Assembly (NCBI GenBank): GCA_965203565.1
Contig: OZ241896.1
Span: 1,798,001 to 1,862,000, forward strand
Direction of reading: 5' to 3'
Length of the DNA stretch: 64,000 bases
DNA from: JAAXGX01 sp965203565
GTDB lineage: Bacteria > Acidobacteriota > Vicinamibacteria > Vicinamibacterales > UBA8438
Shown: positions 24,960-34,244 of the stretch, in pieces
How positions within the stretch are numbered: the stretch's first letter is position 1
Layout of the letters: every line of letters starts with the position of its first letter
Notes under the pieces: generated by a model
Databases searched by the model: none
The model's input: the letters and a program-made list of their open reading frames with translations, nothing else
What the model was told of the DNA's origin: nothing
Translations under genes and position numbers: made by a program

Positions 24960-27065
24960 GTGCGAACAACGCCGCTATTCGGCATCCTCGGCGTCTCCCT
25001 CCTGATCCTGATCCTGGCGCCGCCGGCCGGCGCGCCCGCCGGCCAGCAGCCGGACCCCGAGCCGGCGCCGGGAGTTTCGCAGCCGCCGGACCCCGGGCCG
25101 GCCGGCGACCCGCAGGGCGATCCGCCGATCTTCCGGACCGGCGTCAACTTCATCCGGGTCGACGTCATCGTCACCGACGGCGACGGCGCCCCGGTGCGGG
25201 ACCTCCGGGCCGCCGACTTCCAGGTGTTCGAGGACGGCGAGCCGCAGGAGATCGAGTCGTTCCAGCTAGTGGAGATCGGACCGGTTCCGGCCCCGGACGC
25301 GGAGCCGGCCCGCCCGATCATCAACCGGTACGACGAGGAGCGCGAGGCGGCGCGCGCCGACACCCGGATCTTCGTCGTCTTCTTCGACGACTACCACGTG
25401 CGGTGGGAGAACGGCGTCCGGGCCGGCCGCGCGCTGGCCGAGTTCCTGCGGACGAACCTGCAGCCGACCGACCTGATCGGCCTCATGCACCCGCTCACGC
25501 CGCTCGACGACGTGCGGTTGACGCGCAGGCACGAGGCGATCGTCGAAGCGGCCGAGAACTTCCGGGGCCGGAAGTACGACTACCAGCCGGTGAACCTGTA
25601 CGAGGAGCGGTACGCCCACTATCCGACCGAGGTCGTCGAGCGGCTGCGGAACGACGTCTCGCTGTCGGCGCTCGAAGGGCTGATGATCCGGATGGGCGGG
25701 ATGCGCGAGGGGCGCAAGAACGTCCTGCTGATCAGCGAAGGGTTCTCGAACTACGTGCCGCCCGAGCACCGCGCCGTCAACGCCCAGCTGTTCGGCCAGC
25801 CGATAGTGTCGGACCCGCGCCTCGACCGCTACGAGGAGACGGCCCAGTTCTTCTCGGACCAGAGCCTGTTCTACGACCTGCGCGACGTCTTCTCGGCCGC
25901 CAACCGGTTCAACACGACGATCTACGCCCTCGACCCGCGCGGGCTGGCGATCAGCGAGTACGACGTCAGCCAGCGGCCGGTGAGCCGCGCCACCGACGAT
26001 CGGATGCTCCGCTCGACCCGCGACACGCTGCGGGTGCTGGCGCGCGAGACCGACGGCCGCGCCATCACGAACACGAACGACCTGGAGCCGGGACTCCGGC
26101 GGATGCTGCGCGACTCGAGCGTCTACTACCTGCTCGGCTACAACTCGTCGCGGGCGCCGACCGACGGCAAGTACCACGAGATAGAGGTGCGCGTGCAGCG
26201 CGGCGGGGTCGACGTGCGCCACCGGCAGGGGTACTGGGCGCTGACCGAGCGCGACGCCGAGCGGGCGCTGATCGCCGCGGTCGACGAGCCGCCCAAGGCG
26301 GTCGACACGGCGCTGGCCGCGCTGGCGCGGCCGCGGCGCGGCGGCCGGCTGGTCCGCACCTGGATCGGGACGGCGAAGGGCGGCGGCGGGCGGACGAAGG
26401 TGACGTTCCTGTGGGAGCCGGCGGCCGGCGCGCGCCGGGAGGCGGACCGCCCGGCGCGCGTGCTGCTCACGGCGCTGAGCGACGCGGGCGGGCCGTCGTT
26501 CCGGGGGCGCGTGCCGGAGCGGGCGACGCCGGACGGCCGGGCGGCCGGCGGCGTCGCGGCGGACGATCCGCCGGCGGTCCCGCGGGTGGAGTTCGAAGCG
26601 GCGCCGGGCGCGCTGCAGCTCGGTCTGGCGGTGGAGGACGCGGCGGGCGAGGTGATCGACCGCGACCGCCTCGAGATCGACGTCCCCGACTTCACCGGCG
26701 GCGACCTGGTGCTGAGCACGCCGGCGTTCGTGCGCGCCCGGAACGCCCGGGAGTGGAAGGCGCTGGTCGAGGACCGGGACGCCGACCCCACCGCGTCCCG
26801 GGAATTCCGCCGCACCGAGCGGATCCTCGTCCGGTTCGAGGCGTACGCGCCGGGCGCGGCGCAGCCGGAGGTCAGGGCGCGGCTGCTCAACCGGGGCGGC
26901 GAGCCGATCCACCCGCTCGAAGTCCGCCCGGCCGCGGACGGACTCCCGTACCAGGTCGACCTCCGCCCGGCGCATCTGCCGCCGGGCGACTACGTGATAG
27001 AGCTCGCCGCCTCGTCGCCGGCCGGCGACGTGACGCGGCTCGTCGCCTTCCGGCTCCGGTCATGA
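24960..27065 (+). CDS. Secreted VWA-domain protein of the acidobacterial type
   Basis: The protein has 701 residues from GTG 24960. The signal peptide is LFGILGVSLLILILAPPAGA. Residues 55-100 carry the VRVDVIVTDGDGAPVRDLRA-like pattern with FQVFEDGEPQEIESF, which is the hallmark of the VWFA-related family abundant in Acidobacteriota (TIGR03436). The VWA domain then follows (IFVVFFDDYHVRWENG), but the usual D-x-S-x-S metal site is replaced by DDYHV, so metal binding is doubtful. The C-terminal half is beta-rich. Its last codons overlap the start of the mutase gene (ATGA). Function is unknown. Confidence 0.8.
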   Translation: MRTTPLFGILGVSLLILILAPPAGAPAGQQPDPEPAPGVSQPPDPGPAGDPQGDPPIFRTGVNFIRVDVIVTDGDGAPVRDLRAADFQVFEDGEPQEIESFQLVEIGPVPAPDAEPARPIINRYDEEREAARADTRIFVVFFDDYHVRWENGVRAGRALAEFLRTNLQPTDLIGLMHPLTPLDDVRLTRRHEAIVEAAENFRGRKYDYQPVNLYEERYAHYPTEVVERLRNDVSLSALEGLMIRMGGMREGRKNVLLISEGFSNYVPPEHRAVNAQLFGQPIVSDPRLDRYEETAQFFSDQSLFYDLRDVFSAANRFNTTIYALDPRGLAISEYDVSQRPVSRATDDRMLRSTRDTLRVLARETDGRAITNTNDLEPGLRRMLRDSSVYYLLGYNSSRAPTDGKYHEIEVRVQRGGVDVRHRQGYWALTERDAERALIAAVDEPPKAVDTALAALARPRRGGRLVRTWIGTAKGGGGRTKVTFLWEPAAGARREADRPARVLLTALSDAGGPSFRGRVPERATPDGRAAGGVAADDPPAVPRVEFEAAPGALQLGLAVEDAAGEVIDRDRLEIDVPDFTGGDLVLSTPAFVRARNAREWKALVEDRDADPTASREFRRTERILVRFEAYAPGAAQPEVRARLLNRGGEPIHPLEVRPAADGLPYQVDLRPAHLPPGDYVIELAASSPAGDVTRLVAFRLRS

Positions 27066-28639
27066 CGTCGACTGCGGCGCCTGATCAGTCCGTCAAGCCG
27101 CTCTACACGGCCGAGGACGTGGCGGACGTGGCGCCGGCCGCGCTCGGCGCGCCCGGCCGGTTCCCGTACACCCGCGGCGTCCATGCGTCCGGATACGGCG
27201 GCAAGCTCTGGACGATGCGCCAGTTCTCCGGGTTCGGGACCCCGGAGGAGACGAACCGGCGCTACCACGAGCTGCTGCGCGCGGGCGGGACCGGCCTCAG
27301 CGTGGCGTTCGACCTGCCCACCCTGATGGGACGCGACCCCGACCATCCGCTGTCGCTCGGCGAGGTCGGCAAGTGCGGCGTCAGCATCGCGTCGCTGGCC
27401 GACATGGAGACCCTGCTTGACGGGATCCGCCTCGACGGGATCACGACCTCGATGACGATCAACTCGCCGGCGGCGATGATCTTCGCGATGTACCTGGTGG
27501 TGGCGGAGCGGCAGGGGGCCGCGTGGGCGGAGCTGTCCGGGACGATCCAGAACGACATCCTGAAGGAGTACATCGCGCAGAAGGAGTACATCTACCCGCC
27601 GCGGCCGTCGATGCGGCTGGTGACCGACGTGTTCGCGTTCTGCGCCAACGAGGTCCCGCGGTGGAACACCATCTCGGTGAGCGGGTACCACATCCGCGAG
27701 GCGGGCGCGACGGCGCTGCAGGAGCTGGCGTTCACCCTCCGCGACGGGATCGAGTACGTGCAGTACGGGATCGACGCCGGCCTGCCGGTCGACCGGTTCG
27801 CGCCGCGGGTCTCGTTCTTCTTCAACGCGCACAGCGACTTCTTCGAGGAGATCGCCAAGTACCGCGCTGCGCGCGCCCTGTGGGCGTCCGTCATGCGCGA
27901 CCGGTTCGGCGCGCGGGACGAGCGGTCGTGGAAGCTCCGGTTCCATGCGCAGACCGCCGGGGTGAGCCTCACGGCGCAGCAACCGTACAACAACGTCGTC
28001 CGGACGGCGCTGCAGGCGCTGGCGGCGGTGCTCGGCGGCGCGAACTCGCTGCACACCAACGCGCTGGACGAGGCGCTGGCGCTGCCGACCTCCGAAGCGG
28101 CCCTGCTGGCGCTCCGGACCCAGCAGGTGATCGCCCACGAGAGCGGAGTGACCGGCGTCGTCGATCCGCTGGGCGGATCGTATTTCCTGGAGCGGCTGAC
28201 GGCGGACCTCCAGGCCGGCGCGCGCGAGTGCTTCGCGGCGGTGGACCGGTACGGCGGGATGGTGGAGGCGATCGAGGACGGTTACCCGCAGCGGGAGGTG
28301 GCCGAGAGCGCCTACCGCAGCCAGCAGGCGGTCGAGTCGGGCGAGCGGACGATAGTCGGCGTGAACCGGTACGTCGAGCCGGACGAGGCCGATACGCCGA
28401 TCCTGCGGATCGACGAACAGGTCGAGCGGCGGCAGGTCGAGGCGGTCGAGCGGCTCCGCGGCCGCCGCGCCGCCGGCGCCGTCGCGGGCGCGCTCGACGC
28501 GATGCGGCGGGCGGCGGCCGGCGGCGAGAACCTGATGCCCCCGATCCTGAACGCGGTCCGCGCCTACGCCACGGTCGGCGAGATGTGCGACGCGCTGCGC
28601 GACGTCTGGGGAGAGTACGAGGAGACGCCGGCGGTCTGA
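27062..28639 (+). CDS. Methylmalonyl-CoA mutase, large catalytic subunit
   Basis: The protein has 525 residues, beginning at ATG 27062 within the previous stop. It has the substrate-binding barrel of MCM: FPYTRGVHASGYGGKLWTM, then SVAFDLPTLMGRDPDHP and YIYPPRPSMRLVTDVFAFC. There is no B12-binding domain; that is supplied by the next gene. MCM interconverts methylmalonyl-CoA and succinyl-CoA, joining propionate and branched-chain amino acid breakdown to the TCA cycle. Isobutyryl-CoA mutase is a close relative and cannot be fully excluded without alignment of active-site residues. Confidence 0.9.
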   Translation: MTSTAAPDQSVKPLYTAEDVADVAPAALGAPGRFPYTRGVHASGYGGKLWTMRQFSGFGTPEETNRRYHELLRAGGTGLSVAFDLPTLMGRDPDHPLSLGEVGKCGVSIASLADMETLLDGIRLDGITTSMTINSPAAMIFAMYLVVAERQGAAWAELSGTIQNDILKEYIAQKEYIYPPRPSMRLVTDVFAFCANEVPRWNTISVSGYHIREAGATALQELAFTLRDGIEYVQYGIDAGLPVDRFAPRVSFFFNAHSDFFEEIAKYRAARALWASVMRDRFGARDERSWKLRFHAQTAGVSLTAQQPYNNVVRTALQALAAVLGGANSLHTNALDEALALPTSEAALLALRTQQVIAHESGVTGVVDPLGGSYFLERLTADLQAGARECFAAVDRYGGMVEAIEDGYPQREVAESAYRSQQAVESGERTIVGVNRYVEPDEADTPILRIDEQVERRQVEAVERLRGRRAAGAVAGALDAMRRAAAGGENLMPPILNAVRAYATVGEMCDALRDVWGEYEETPAV

Positions 28640-28655
28640 CGGAGCCGCACGCACG

Positions 28656-29069
28656 ATGCGCAAGATACGAGTGGTCATCGCCAAGCCGGGACTCGACGGC
28701 CACGACCGCGGCGCCAAGGTGATCGCCCGCGCGCTGCGCGACGCCGGGATGGAGGTGATCTACACCGGACTCCGCCAGACGCCGGAGCAGATCGTCGACG
28801 CCGCGCTGCAGGAGGACGCCGACGTCATCGGGCTGTCGATCCTGTCGGGCGCCCACAACCACATCTGTCCCCGGCTGATGGAGCTGCTCCGGGCGAAGGG
28901 GCTCGGCGACGTGCTCGTCGTGGTGGGGGGGATCATCCCGGACGCCGACGTGCCGCGGCTCAACGCCATCGGCATAGCGGGCGTGTTCCAGCCCGGCGCG
29001 CCGATGCAGGCGATCGCCGAGTTCATCCAGGGCCGCGTGCGGCGGGACGAGCCGCCGCAACCGGCGTAG
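28656..29069 (+). CDS. Methylmalonyl-CoA mutase, cobalamin-binding subunit
   Basis: The protein has 137 residues. The B12 motif is KPGLDGHDRGAKVIARAL (D-x-H-x-x-G), followed by VIGLSILSGAHNH and VVVGGIIPDAD, which carry the serine and glycine residues that hold the nucleotide loop. It starts 16 nt after the large subunit, so the two genes form a split mutase. ValS begins 10 nt further on. Confidence 0.92.
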   Translation: MRKIRVVIAKPGLDGHDRGAKVIARALRDAGMEVIYTGLRQTPEQIVDAALQEDADVIGLSILSGAHNHICPRLMELLRAKGLGDVLVVVGGIIPDADVPRLNAIGIAGVFQPGAPMQAIAEFIQGRVRRDEPPQPA

Positions 29070-29079
29070 AAGCCCGGAG

Positions 29080-31746
29080 ATGCCCGAGCTGACGAAGGTC
29101 TTCGAGCACGCGAAGATCGACCCGAAGTGGTACGCGCACTGGGAGCGGCTGGGCGCGTTCCGGGCCGACCCGTCGTCCGGCCGCCCGCCGTTCAGCATGG
29201 TTCTCCCGCCGCCGAACGTCACCGGCTGGCTCCACATAGGGCACGCGCTCAACCAGACCCTCCCCGACGTCGTGGCGCGGTGGAAACGGATGCAGGGGTT
29301 CGACGTGCTCTGGCTGCCGGGGACCGACCATGCCGGGATCGCCACGCAGAACGTCGTCGAGAAGCAGTTGGCGGCGGAGGGACGGACGCGCCACGACCTC
29401 GGGCGGGAGGCGTTCGAGCAGCGCGTCCGGGAGTGGGTGGAGCGGAGCCGCGGCGGCATCACCGGCCAGATGCGCAAGCTCGGCTCGTCGGTCGACTGGT
29501 CGCGCGAGCGGTTCACGCTGGACGAGAACCTGTCGCGGGCGGTCCGCCGCGTCTTCGTGGCGCTGCACGACGACGGGCTGATCTACCGCGGCGCCTACCT
29601 GGTGAGCTGGTGCCCGCGGTGCCGGACGGCGCTCTCCGACCTGGAGGTGGACCACCGCGAGACGGCGGGGAAGCTGTACCGGATCCGCTATCCGCTGCGC
29701 GGCGGGGACGGGAGCCTCACCGTCGCCACGACCCGTCCGGAGACGATGCTGGGCGACGCCGCGGTCGCCGTCCATCCCGGCGACGACCGGTACCGGGGCC
29801 TGGTCGGCCGGCAGGTCGTGCTGCCGGCGGTCGGCCGCGAGATTCCGGTGATCGCCGACGCGTTCGTCGACCCGGCGTTCGGGACCGGCGCCGTGAAGGT
29901 GACGCCGGCCCACGACCCGAACGACTTCGCCATCGGGCGGCGCCACGGCCTGCCGCAGATCCCGGTGATCGACGAGGACGGCCGGATGACGGCGGAAGCC
30001 GGTCCGTACGCCGGCCGGGACCGGTTCGCGGCGCGCGAGGCGCTGGTCGCCGACCTCGGGGCGGCCGGCGCGCTCGACGGCGTCGCGGACCACGCGCACG
30101 CCGTCGGCCACTGCCAGCGCTGCGGGACGGTGGTCGAGCCGCTGCTGTCGACCCAGTGGTTCGTCCGGACCGGGCCGCTCGCGGAGCGGGCGCTGGAGGC
30201 GGTGCGGCGGGGCCGCACCGTCTTCGTCCCCGGGAACTGGACGAAGACCTACGACGAGTGGATGACCGGCATCCACGACTGGTGCATCTCGCGCCAGCTC
30301 TGGTGGGGGCACCGGATTCCGGCGTGGCACTGCGGCGCCTGCGGCGCGGTGACGGTGGCCGAGGCGGCGCCGTCCGCCTGCGCGTGCGGGGGGGCGGTCC
30401 GGCAGGACGACGACGTGCTCGACACCTGGTTCAGCTCGGGGCTGTGGCCGTTCAGCACGATGGGATGGCCGGACGCGACGCCCGATCTGGCGCGGTACTA
30501 CCCGACGAGCCTGCTGATCACGGCGCACGACATCATCTTCTTCTGGGTGGCGCGGATGATGATGCTCGGCGTCAGGTTCGCCGGGGACGCGCCGTTCGAG
30601 AAGGTGTACGTCACCTCGCTCGTGCGCGACGCCCACGGCCGGAAGATGAGCAAGTCGAAGGGGAACGTCGTCGATCCGCTGGAGCTCGTCTCGGAGATCG
30701 GCGCCGACGCGTTCCGGTTCACGCTGGCGGCCCTGGCGTCGCCCGGCATGGACATCTCGCTGACGGAAGGGCGGCTGCGCGGGTACCGCCAGTTCGTCAA
30801 CAAGATCTGGAACGCCTCGCGGTTCGTGCTGATGCACCTGCCGCCCGGGGAGTCGGCGCGGCCGGATCTGCCGCCGCCGGCCGGCCTCGACCTCGTCCAC
30901 CGGTGGATCCTGCACCGGACCAGCGCGCTGAGCGGCGAGCTGCGGTCGGCCCTGGAGGCGTTCCGGTTCGACGTGGCGGCCGACCGGCTCTACCACTTCT
31001 TCTGGCACGAGTACGCCGACTGGTACATCGAGCTCGTCAAGCCGGCGCTGCAGGAGGACAAACCGGATCGAGCCGCCGCGGCCGCCGTGCTGCTGGAGGT
31101 CCACGACCGGGTCCTGCGGATGCTCCATCCGTTCATGCCGTTCGTCACCGAGGAGGTGTGGCAGGCGCTGCCGCAACGGCCCGGCGACGGGCAGGCCGGC
31201 GGCGGCGCGGAGCGGACGATCACACTGGCGCGGTTCCCGGAGCCGGAACCGGCGTGGCGCGACGAACGGGCGGCGTCGGTCGTGGCGCTCCTGCAGGAGG
31301 TGGTCACCGCCGTCAGGACCGTCCGGTCGGAGTGGGGCGTGCCGCCGTCGCGCCCGGTCGCGGCGCTGGTGGAGGGCGCCGGCGCCGAGGTCCGCGGCCT
31401 GCTGACCCGCCACGGCCGGCACGTCCGGGCGCTGGCCGGCCTGTCGTCGCTCGAATGCGCCGACGACGTGCCGCGGAGCCCGGACACCGTCCGCCGGGTC
31501 GTCCGCGACTTTCAACTGCACGTCCCGCTGGCCGGCGTGGTCGACCGCGCGCAGGAGACGGAGCGCGTCCGGCGCAGCCTGACGAAGCTGACGAAGCAGC
31601 GCGGCGGACTCCGAGCGAAGCTGGCGAACCGGGCGTTCGTCGAGCGGGCCGACCCCGACGTGGTCCGCGACGCGCGAGCGCAGGAGCAGGACCTCGCCCA
31701 GCGCCAGGCGAAGCTGGAGCGGATTCTGGAGGAGCTCGCCGGGTGA
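29080..31746 (+). CDS. valS: Valine--tRNA ligase
   Basis: The protein has 888 residues, normal for ValRS. The ATP site has LHIGHALNQ (HIGH) near residue 47 and KMSKSKGNVVDP (KMSKS). The editing domain contains TTRPETMLGDAAVAVHP. A C-terminal coiled-coil arm (about residues 815-888, ETERVRRSLTKLTKQR) is the valine-specific tail that contacts tRNA. An AGCCCGGAG ribosome-binding site precedes the ATG. The 3' end overlaps nadC. Confidence 0.96.
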   Translation: MPELTKVFEHAKIDPKWYAHWERLGAFRADPSSGRPPFSMVLPPPNVTGWLHIGHALNQTLPDVVARWKRMQGFDVLWLPGTDHAGIATQNVVEKQLAAEGRTRHDLGREAFEQRVREWVERSRGGITGQMRKLGSSVDWSRERFTLDENLSRAVRRVFVALHDDGLIYRGAYLVSWCPRCRTALSDLEVDHRETAGKLYRIRYPLRGGDGSLTVATTRPETMLGDAAVAVHPGDDRYRGLVGRQVVLPAVGREIPVIADAFVDPAFGTGAVKVTPAHDPNDFAIGRRHGLPQIPVIDEDGRMTAEAGPYAGRDRFAAREALVADLGAAGALDGVADHAHAVGHCQRCGTVVEPLLSTQWFVRTGPLAERALEAVRRGRTVFVPGNWTKTYDEWMTGIHDWCISRQLWWGHRIPAWHCGACGAVTVAEAAPSACACGGAVRQDDDVLDTWFSSGLWPFSTMGWPDATPDLARYYPTSLLITAHDIIFFWVARMMMLGVRFAGDAPFEKVYVTSLVRDAHGRKMSKSKGNVVDPLELVSEIGADAFRFTLAALASPGMDISLTEGRLRGYRQFVNKIWNASRFVLMHLPPGESARPDLPPPAGLDLVHRWILHRTSALSGELRSALEAFRFDVAADRLYHFFWHEYADWYIELVKPALQEDKPDRAAAAAVLLEVHDRVLRMLHPFMPFVTEEVWQALPQRPGDGQAGGGAERTITLARFPEPEPAWRDERAASVVALLQEVVTAVRTVRSEWGVPPSRPVAALVEGAGAEVRGLLTRHGRHVRALAGLSSLECADDVPRSPDTVRRVVRDFQLHVPLAGVVDRAQETERVRRSLTKLTKQRGGLRAKLANRAFVERADPDVVRDARAQEQDLAQRQAKLERILEELAG

Positions 31747-32609
31747 CGGTCGAGCCGCTCGGGGCGCTCGATCGGGCGTGCTGTCGCGACCTGGTCCGCC
31801 GCGCCCTGGCGGAGGACGTGGGCAAGGGGGACGTCACGACCGCCGCGATCGTGCCGGCGGGCGCGCGGGCGGCGGGCGACCTGATCGCGCGGTCGGTGTG
31901 CGTGCTGGCCGGGCTCGACGTGGCGATCGAAGCGTTCGTCCAGCTCGACCCGGACGTCGAGGCGGACCGGCGGCGGCGGGACGGCGACCGGTGCGGCGCG
32001 GGCGATGCGGTCGCGCGCGTCACCGGATCGGCGGCGGCGCTGCTGACCGCCGAGCGGACGGCCCTCAACTTCCTCCAGCGCCTGTCCGGAACGGCGACGC
32101 TGACCCGGCGGTTCGTGGACGCGGCGGCGGGGCGGGCCGTCATCCTGGACACGCGGAAGACGACGCCGACGCTTCGCGCCCTGGAGAAGTACGCGGTGCG
32201 CGCCGGCGGCGGCGCGAACCATCGCGCGGCGCTCGACGCCGCGATCCTGATCAAGGACAACCACGTGCGGATCGCGGGGTCGGTGACCGAGGCGGTGCGC
32301 CGTGCTCGGGCCGCCGGACCCGCGACGCCGATAGAGGTGGAGGCGCAGAGCCTGGACGAGGTCGACGAGGCGGTCGCGGCGGGCGCGGACGTCGTGCTGC
32401 TCGACAACCTGTCGGTCGCGGACGTCCGCGCGGCGGTCGCCCGGGTCGGCGGCCGGGCCGGGACCGAAGCGTCGGGCGGGGTCACGCTGGAGCGCGCCGC
32501 GGCGCTGGCGGCGACCGGGGTCGACCGCATGTCGGTCGGGGCGCTCACCCACTCGGCCCCGGCGGTGGACTTCAGCTTCGACCTGCGTCCCGCGCCGGAC
32601 GGCGCATGA
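31743..32609 (+). CDS. nadC: Nicotinate-nucleotide pyrophosphorylase (carboxylating)
   Basis: The protein has 288 residues from GTG 31743, overlapping the valS stop. It converts quinolinate and PRPP to nicotinate mononucleotide in de novo NAD synthesis. Diagnostic stretches are EDVGKGDVTTAAIVPAG, ERTALNFLQRLSGTAT, ILDTRKTTPTLRALEKYAV, RAGGGANHR and AILIKDNHVRIAG. No nadA or nadB lies in the window. The 3' end overlaps birA by 4 nt. Confidence 0.95.
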   Translation: MTVEPLGALDRACCRDLVRRALAEDVGKGDVTTAAIVPAGARAAGDLIARSVCVLAGLDVAIEAFVQLDPDVEADRRRRDGDRCGAGDAVARVTGSAAALLTAERTALNFLQRLSGTATLTRRFVDAAAGRAVILDTRKTTPTLRALEKYAVRAGGGANHRAALDAAILIKDNHVRIAGSVTEAVRRARAAGPATPIEVEAQSLDEVDEAVAAGADVVLLDNLSVADVRAAVARVGGRAGTEASGGVTLERAAALAATGVDRMSVGALTHSAPAVDFSFDLRPAPDGA

Positions 32610-33478
32610 ATCCGCTGCCCGCGGACGTCGCCCGGGCGCTCGACGCCGCGCGGGACCGGATCGGGACGTGCGCGGGACGGGTCTTCTACGCCGCCGTGGT
32701 CTCGTCCACCAGCGACGTCGCGCTGCGCCTGGCGGCGGCGGACGCCGACGACGGGACGACGGTGCTGGCGGGCGAGCAGACCGCCGGGCGGGGCCGGCGC
32801 GGCCGGCGCTGGGTCTCGCCGCCCGGCGGCCTGTACTTCTCGGTCGTCCTGCGGGACGCCGCGCCGGCGCCGGCGCCGGTGACGCTGACGGCGGGCGTGG
32901 CGGTGGCGGAGGCCGTCCGCGCGGCGGCCGGGCTGCCGGTGGAGATCGAGTGGCCCAACGACGTCGTGGCGCCGGCGCGGCCGGAGCGCGGAGCGGTCAG
33001 ACGCACGGTCAGGCGCGCGGCGAAGCTGGCCGGCGTCCTCGCGGAGGCGCCGCGGCTCGGGGGCGCGGCCGATCCGGTCGTCGTCGGGATCGGGATCAAC
33101 GTCGAGCGCGCCGCCCTTCCGTCCGGTCCCGCGCGGCCCGCCAGCTCGCTGGCGGCCGAGACCGGCGGGCCGGTCGACCGTGCGGCGGTCTTCGTCGAGA
33201 CGCTCGCCGCGCTCGCCCGCTGGCGCGGCGTGCTGGCGGCCGGCGGCCCGGCGCCGGTGCTGGCGCGGTGGCGGGAGCTCGCCCCGATGTCCCGGGGCGC
33301 GCCGGTCGCGTGGCGCGCCGGCGGGAGGCGCCGGCGGGGGGTGACGGCCGGGGTGGACGCCGACGGCGCGCTGCTGGTCCGCTGCGGGGGGCGGGTGGAG
33401 CGGCTCGTGGCGGGAGAGGTGACGCGGCTGGCCGCGTCCGCGCCGCCTGCGGGAGAGACCGATGCTGCTGGCGATTGA
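32606..33478 (+). CDS. birA: Biotin--[acetyl-CoA-carboxylase] ligase
   Basis: The protein has 290 residues. It attaches biotin to the carboxyl-carrier protein of acetyl-CoA or related carboxylases. The motif AGEQTAGRGRRGRRWVSP (G-R-G-R-x-x-R-x-W), EWPNDVV and KLAGVLAEA identify the catalytic domain. There is no N-terminal helix-turn-helix, so it is a ligase only and not the bifunctional repressor. The C-terminal small domain (RRRRGVTAGVDADGALLVR) is present. It overlaps nadC upstream and coaX downstream (by 17 nt). Confidence 0.92.
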   Translation: MNPLPADVARALDAARDRIGTCAGRVFYAAVVSSTSDVALRLAAADADDGTTVLAGEQTAGRGRRGRRWVSPPGGLYFSVVLRDAAPAPAPVTLTAGVAVAEAVRAAAGLPVEIEWPNDVVAPARPERGAVRRTVRRAAKLAGVLAEAPRLGGAADPVVVGIGINVERAALPSGPARPASSLAAETGGPVDRAAVFVETLAALARWRGVLAAGGPAPVLARWRELAPMSRGAPVAWRAGGRRRRGVTAGVDADGALLVRCGGRVERLVAGEVTRLAASAPPAGETDAAGD

Positions 33479-34244
33479 CGTCGGGAACACGAACGTCGTC
33501 TTCGGCGTCTTCGAGGGCGAGCGGCTGGCGACGAGCTGGCGCCTGGCGACGTGGCCCGAGCGCACGGCGGACGAGTTGTGGGTGGTTGTGAGCCAGCTGC
33601 TCGCGCAGAAAGGGGTGGCCGCCTCCGAGATCGACGGCGTCATCCTCGCGTCGGTGGCGCCCGCGTTGACGCAGACCGTGGCGGAGATGGCCGCGCGCGG
33701 ACTCGGCCGGGAGGCGCTGCGGGTCGACGCGCGCAACGCGGGCCTCGCGGTCCGGTACGAGAACCCGTGCGAGGTCGGCGCCGACCGCCTCGTCAACGGC
33801 GTCGCCGCGCACGCGCTGTACGGGCGCGGGACCCGGCCGCTGATCGTCGTCGACTTCGGCACCGCGACCACGTTCGACGCCGTCTCGGCCGCCGGCGACT
33901 ACCTCGGCGGCGTCATCTGCCCCGGCGTCGAGATCTCGGCCGACGCGCTCTTCCAGCGGGCGGCGCGCCTCCCGCGGGTGGAGGTGCGCCGCCCGCCGGA
34001 GCTGATCGGCCGGACGACGGTGGGGTCGATGCAGTCCGGCCTGTTCTTCGGCTACGTCGCCATGGTGGAAGGGCTCGTCCGGCGGCTGCGCGGCGCGCTG
34101 GCGGACGAGGGCGACGCGGTCTGCGTCGCCACCGGCGGGCTGGCGGGCGCCGTCGCCGGCGACACCGACGTCATCGACCACGTGAACCCCGACCTCACGC
34201 TCGCCGGCTTGCAGCGGGTCTGGGCGCGGAACGCCGGACCATGA
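33462..34244 (+). CDS. coaX: Type III pantothenate kinase
   Basis: The protein has 260 residues. It phosphorylates pantothenate, the first step of coenzyme A synthesis. Type III signatures are LLAIDVGNTNVVFGVFEG at the N-terminus, ENPCEVGADRLVN and VVDFGTATTFDAVS. A GGGAGAG ribosome-binding site lies inside the end of birA. BirA and CoaX neighbour each other in many bacteria. Confidence 0.95.
   Translation: MLLAIDVGNTNVVFGVFEGERLATSWRLATWPERTADELWVVVSQLLAQKGVAASEIDGVILASVAPALTQTVAEMAARGLGREALRVDARNAGLAVRYENPCEVGADRLVNGVAAHALYGRGTRPLIVVDFGTATTFDAVSAAGDYLGGVICPGVEISADALFQRAARLPRVEVRRPPELIGRTTVGSMQSGLFFGYVAMVEGLVRRLRGALADEGDAVCVATGGLAGAVAGDTDVIDHVNPDLTLAGLQRVWARNAGP

Noticed and set aside
29023..31521. 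Long minus-strand frame opposite valS
   Set aside because: valS on the plus strand has all its motifs (HIGH, KMSKS). The minus frame is biased to Arg, His and Pro, typical of antisense shadows in GC-rich DNA. The same applies to 20970-22838 opposite rpsA and 25266-26975 opposite the VWA gene.
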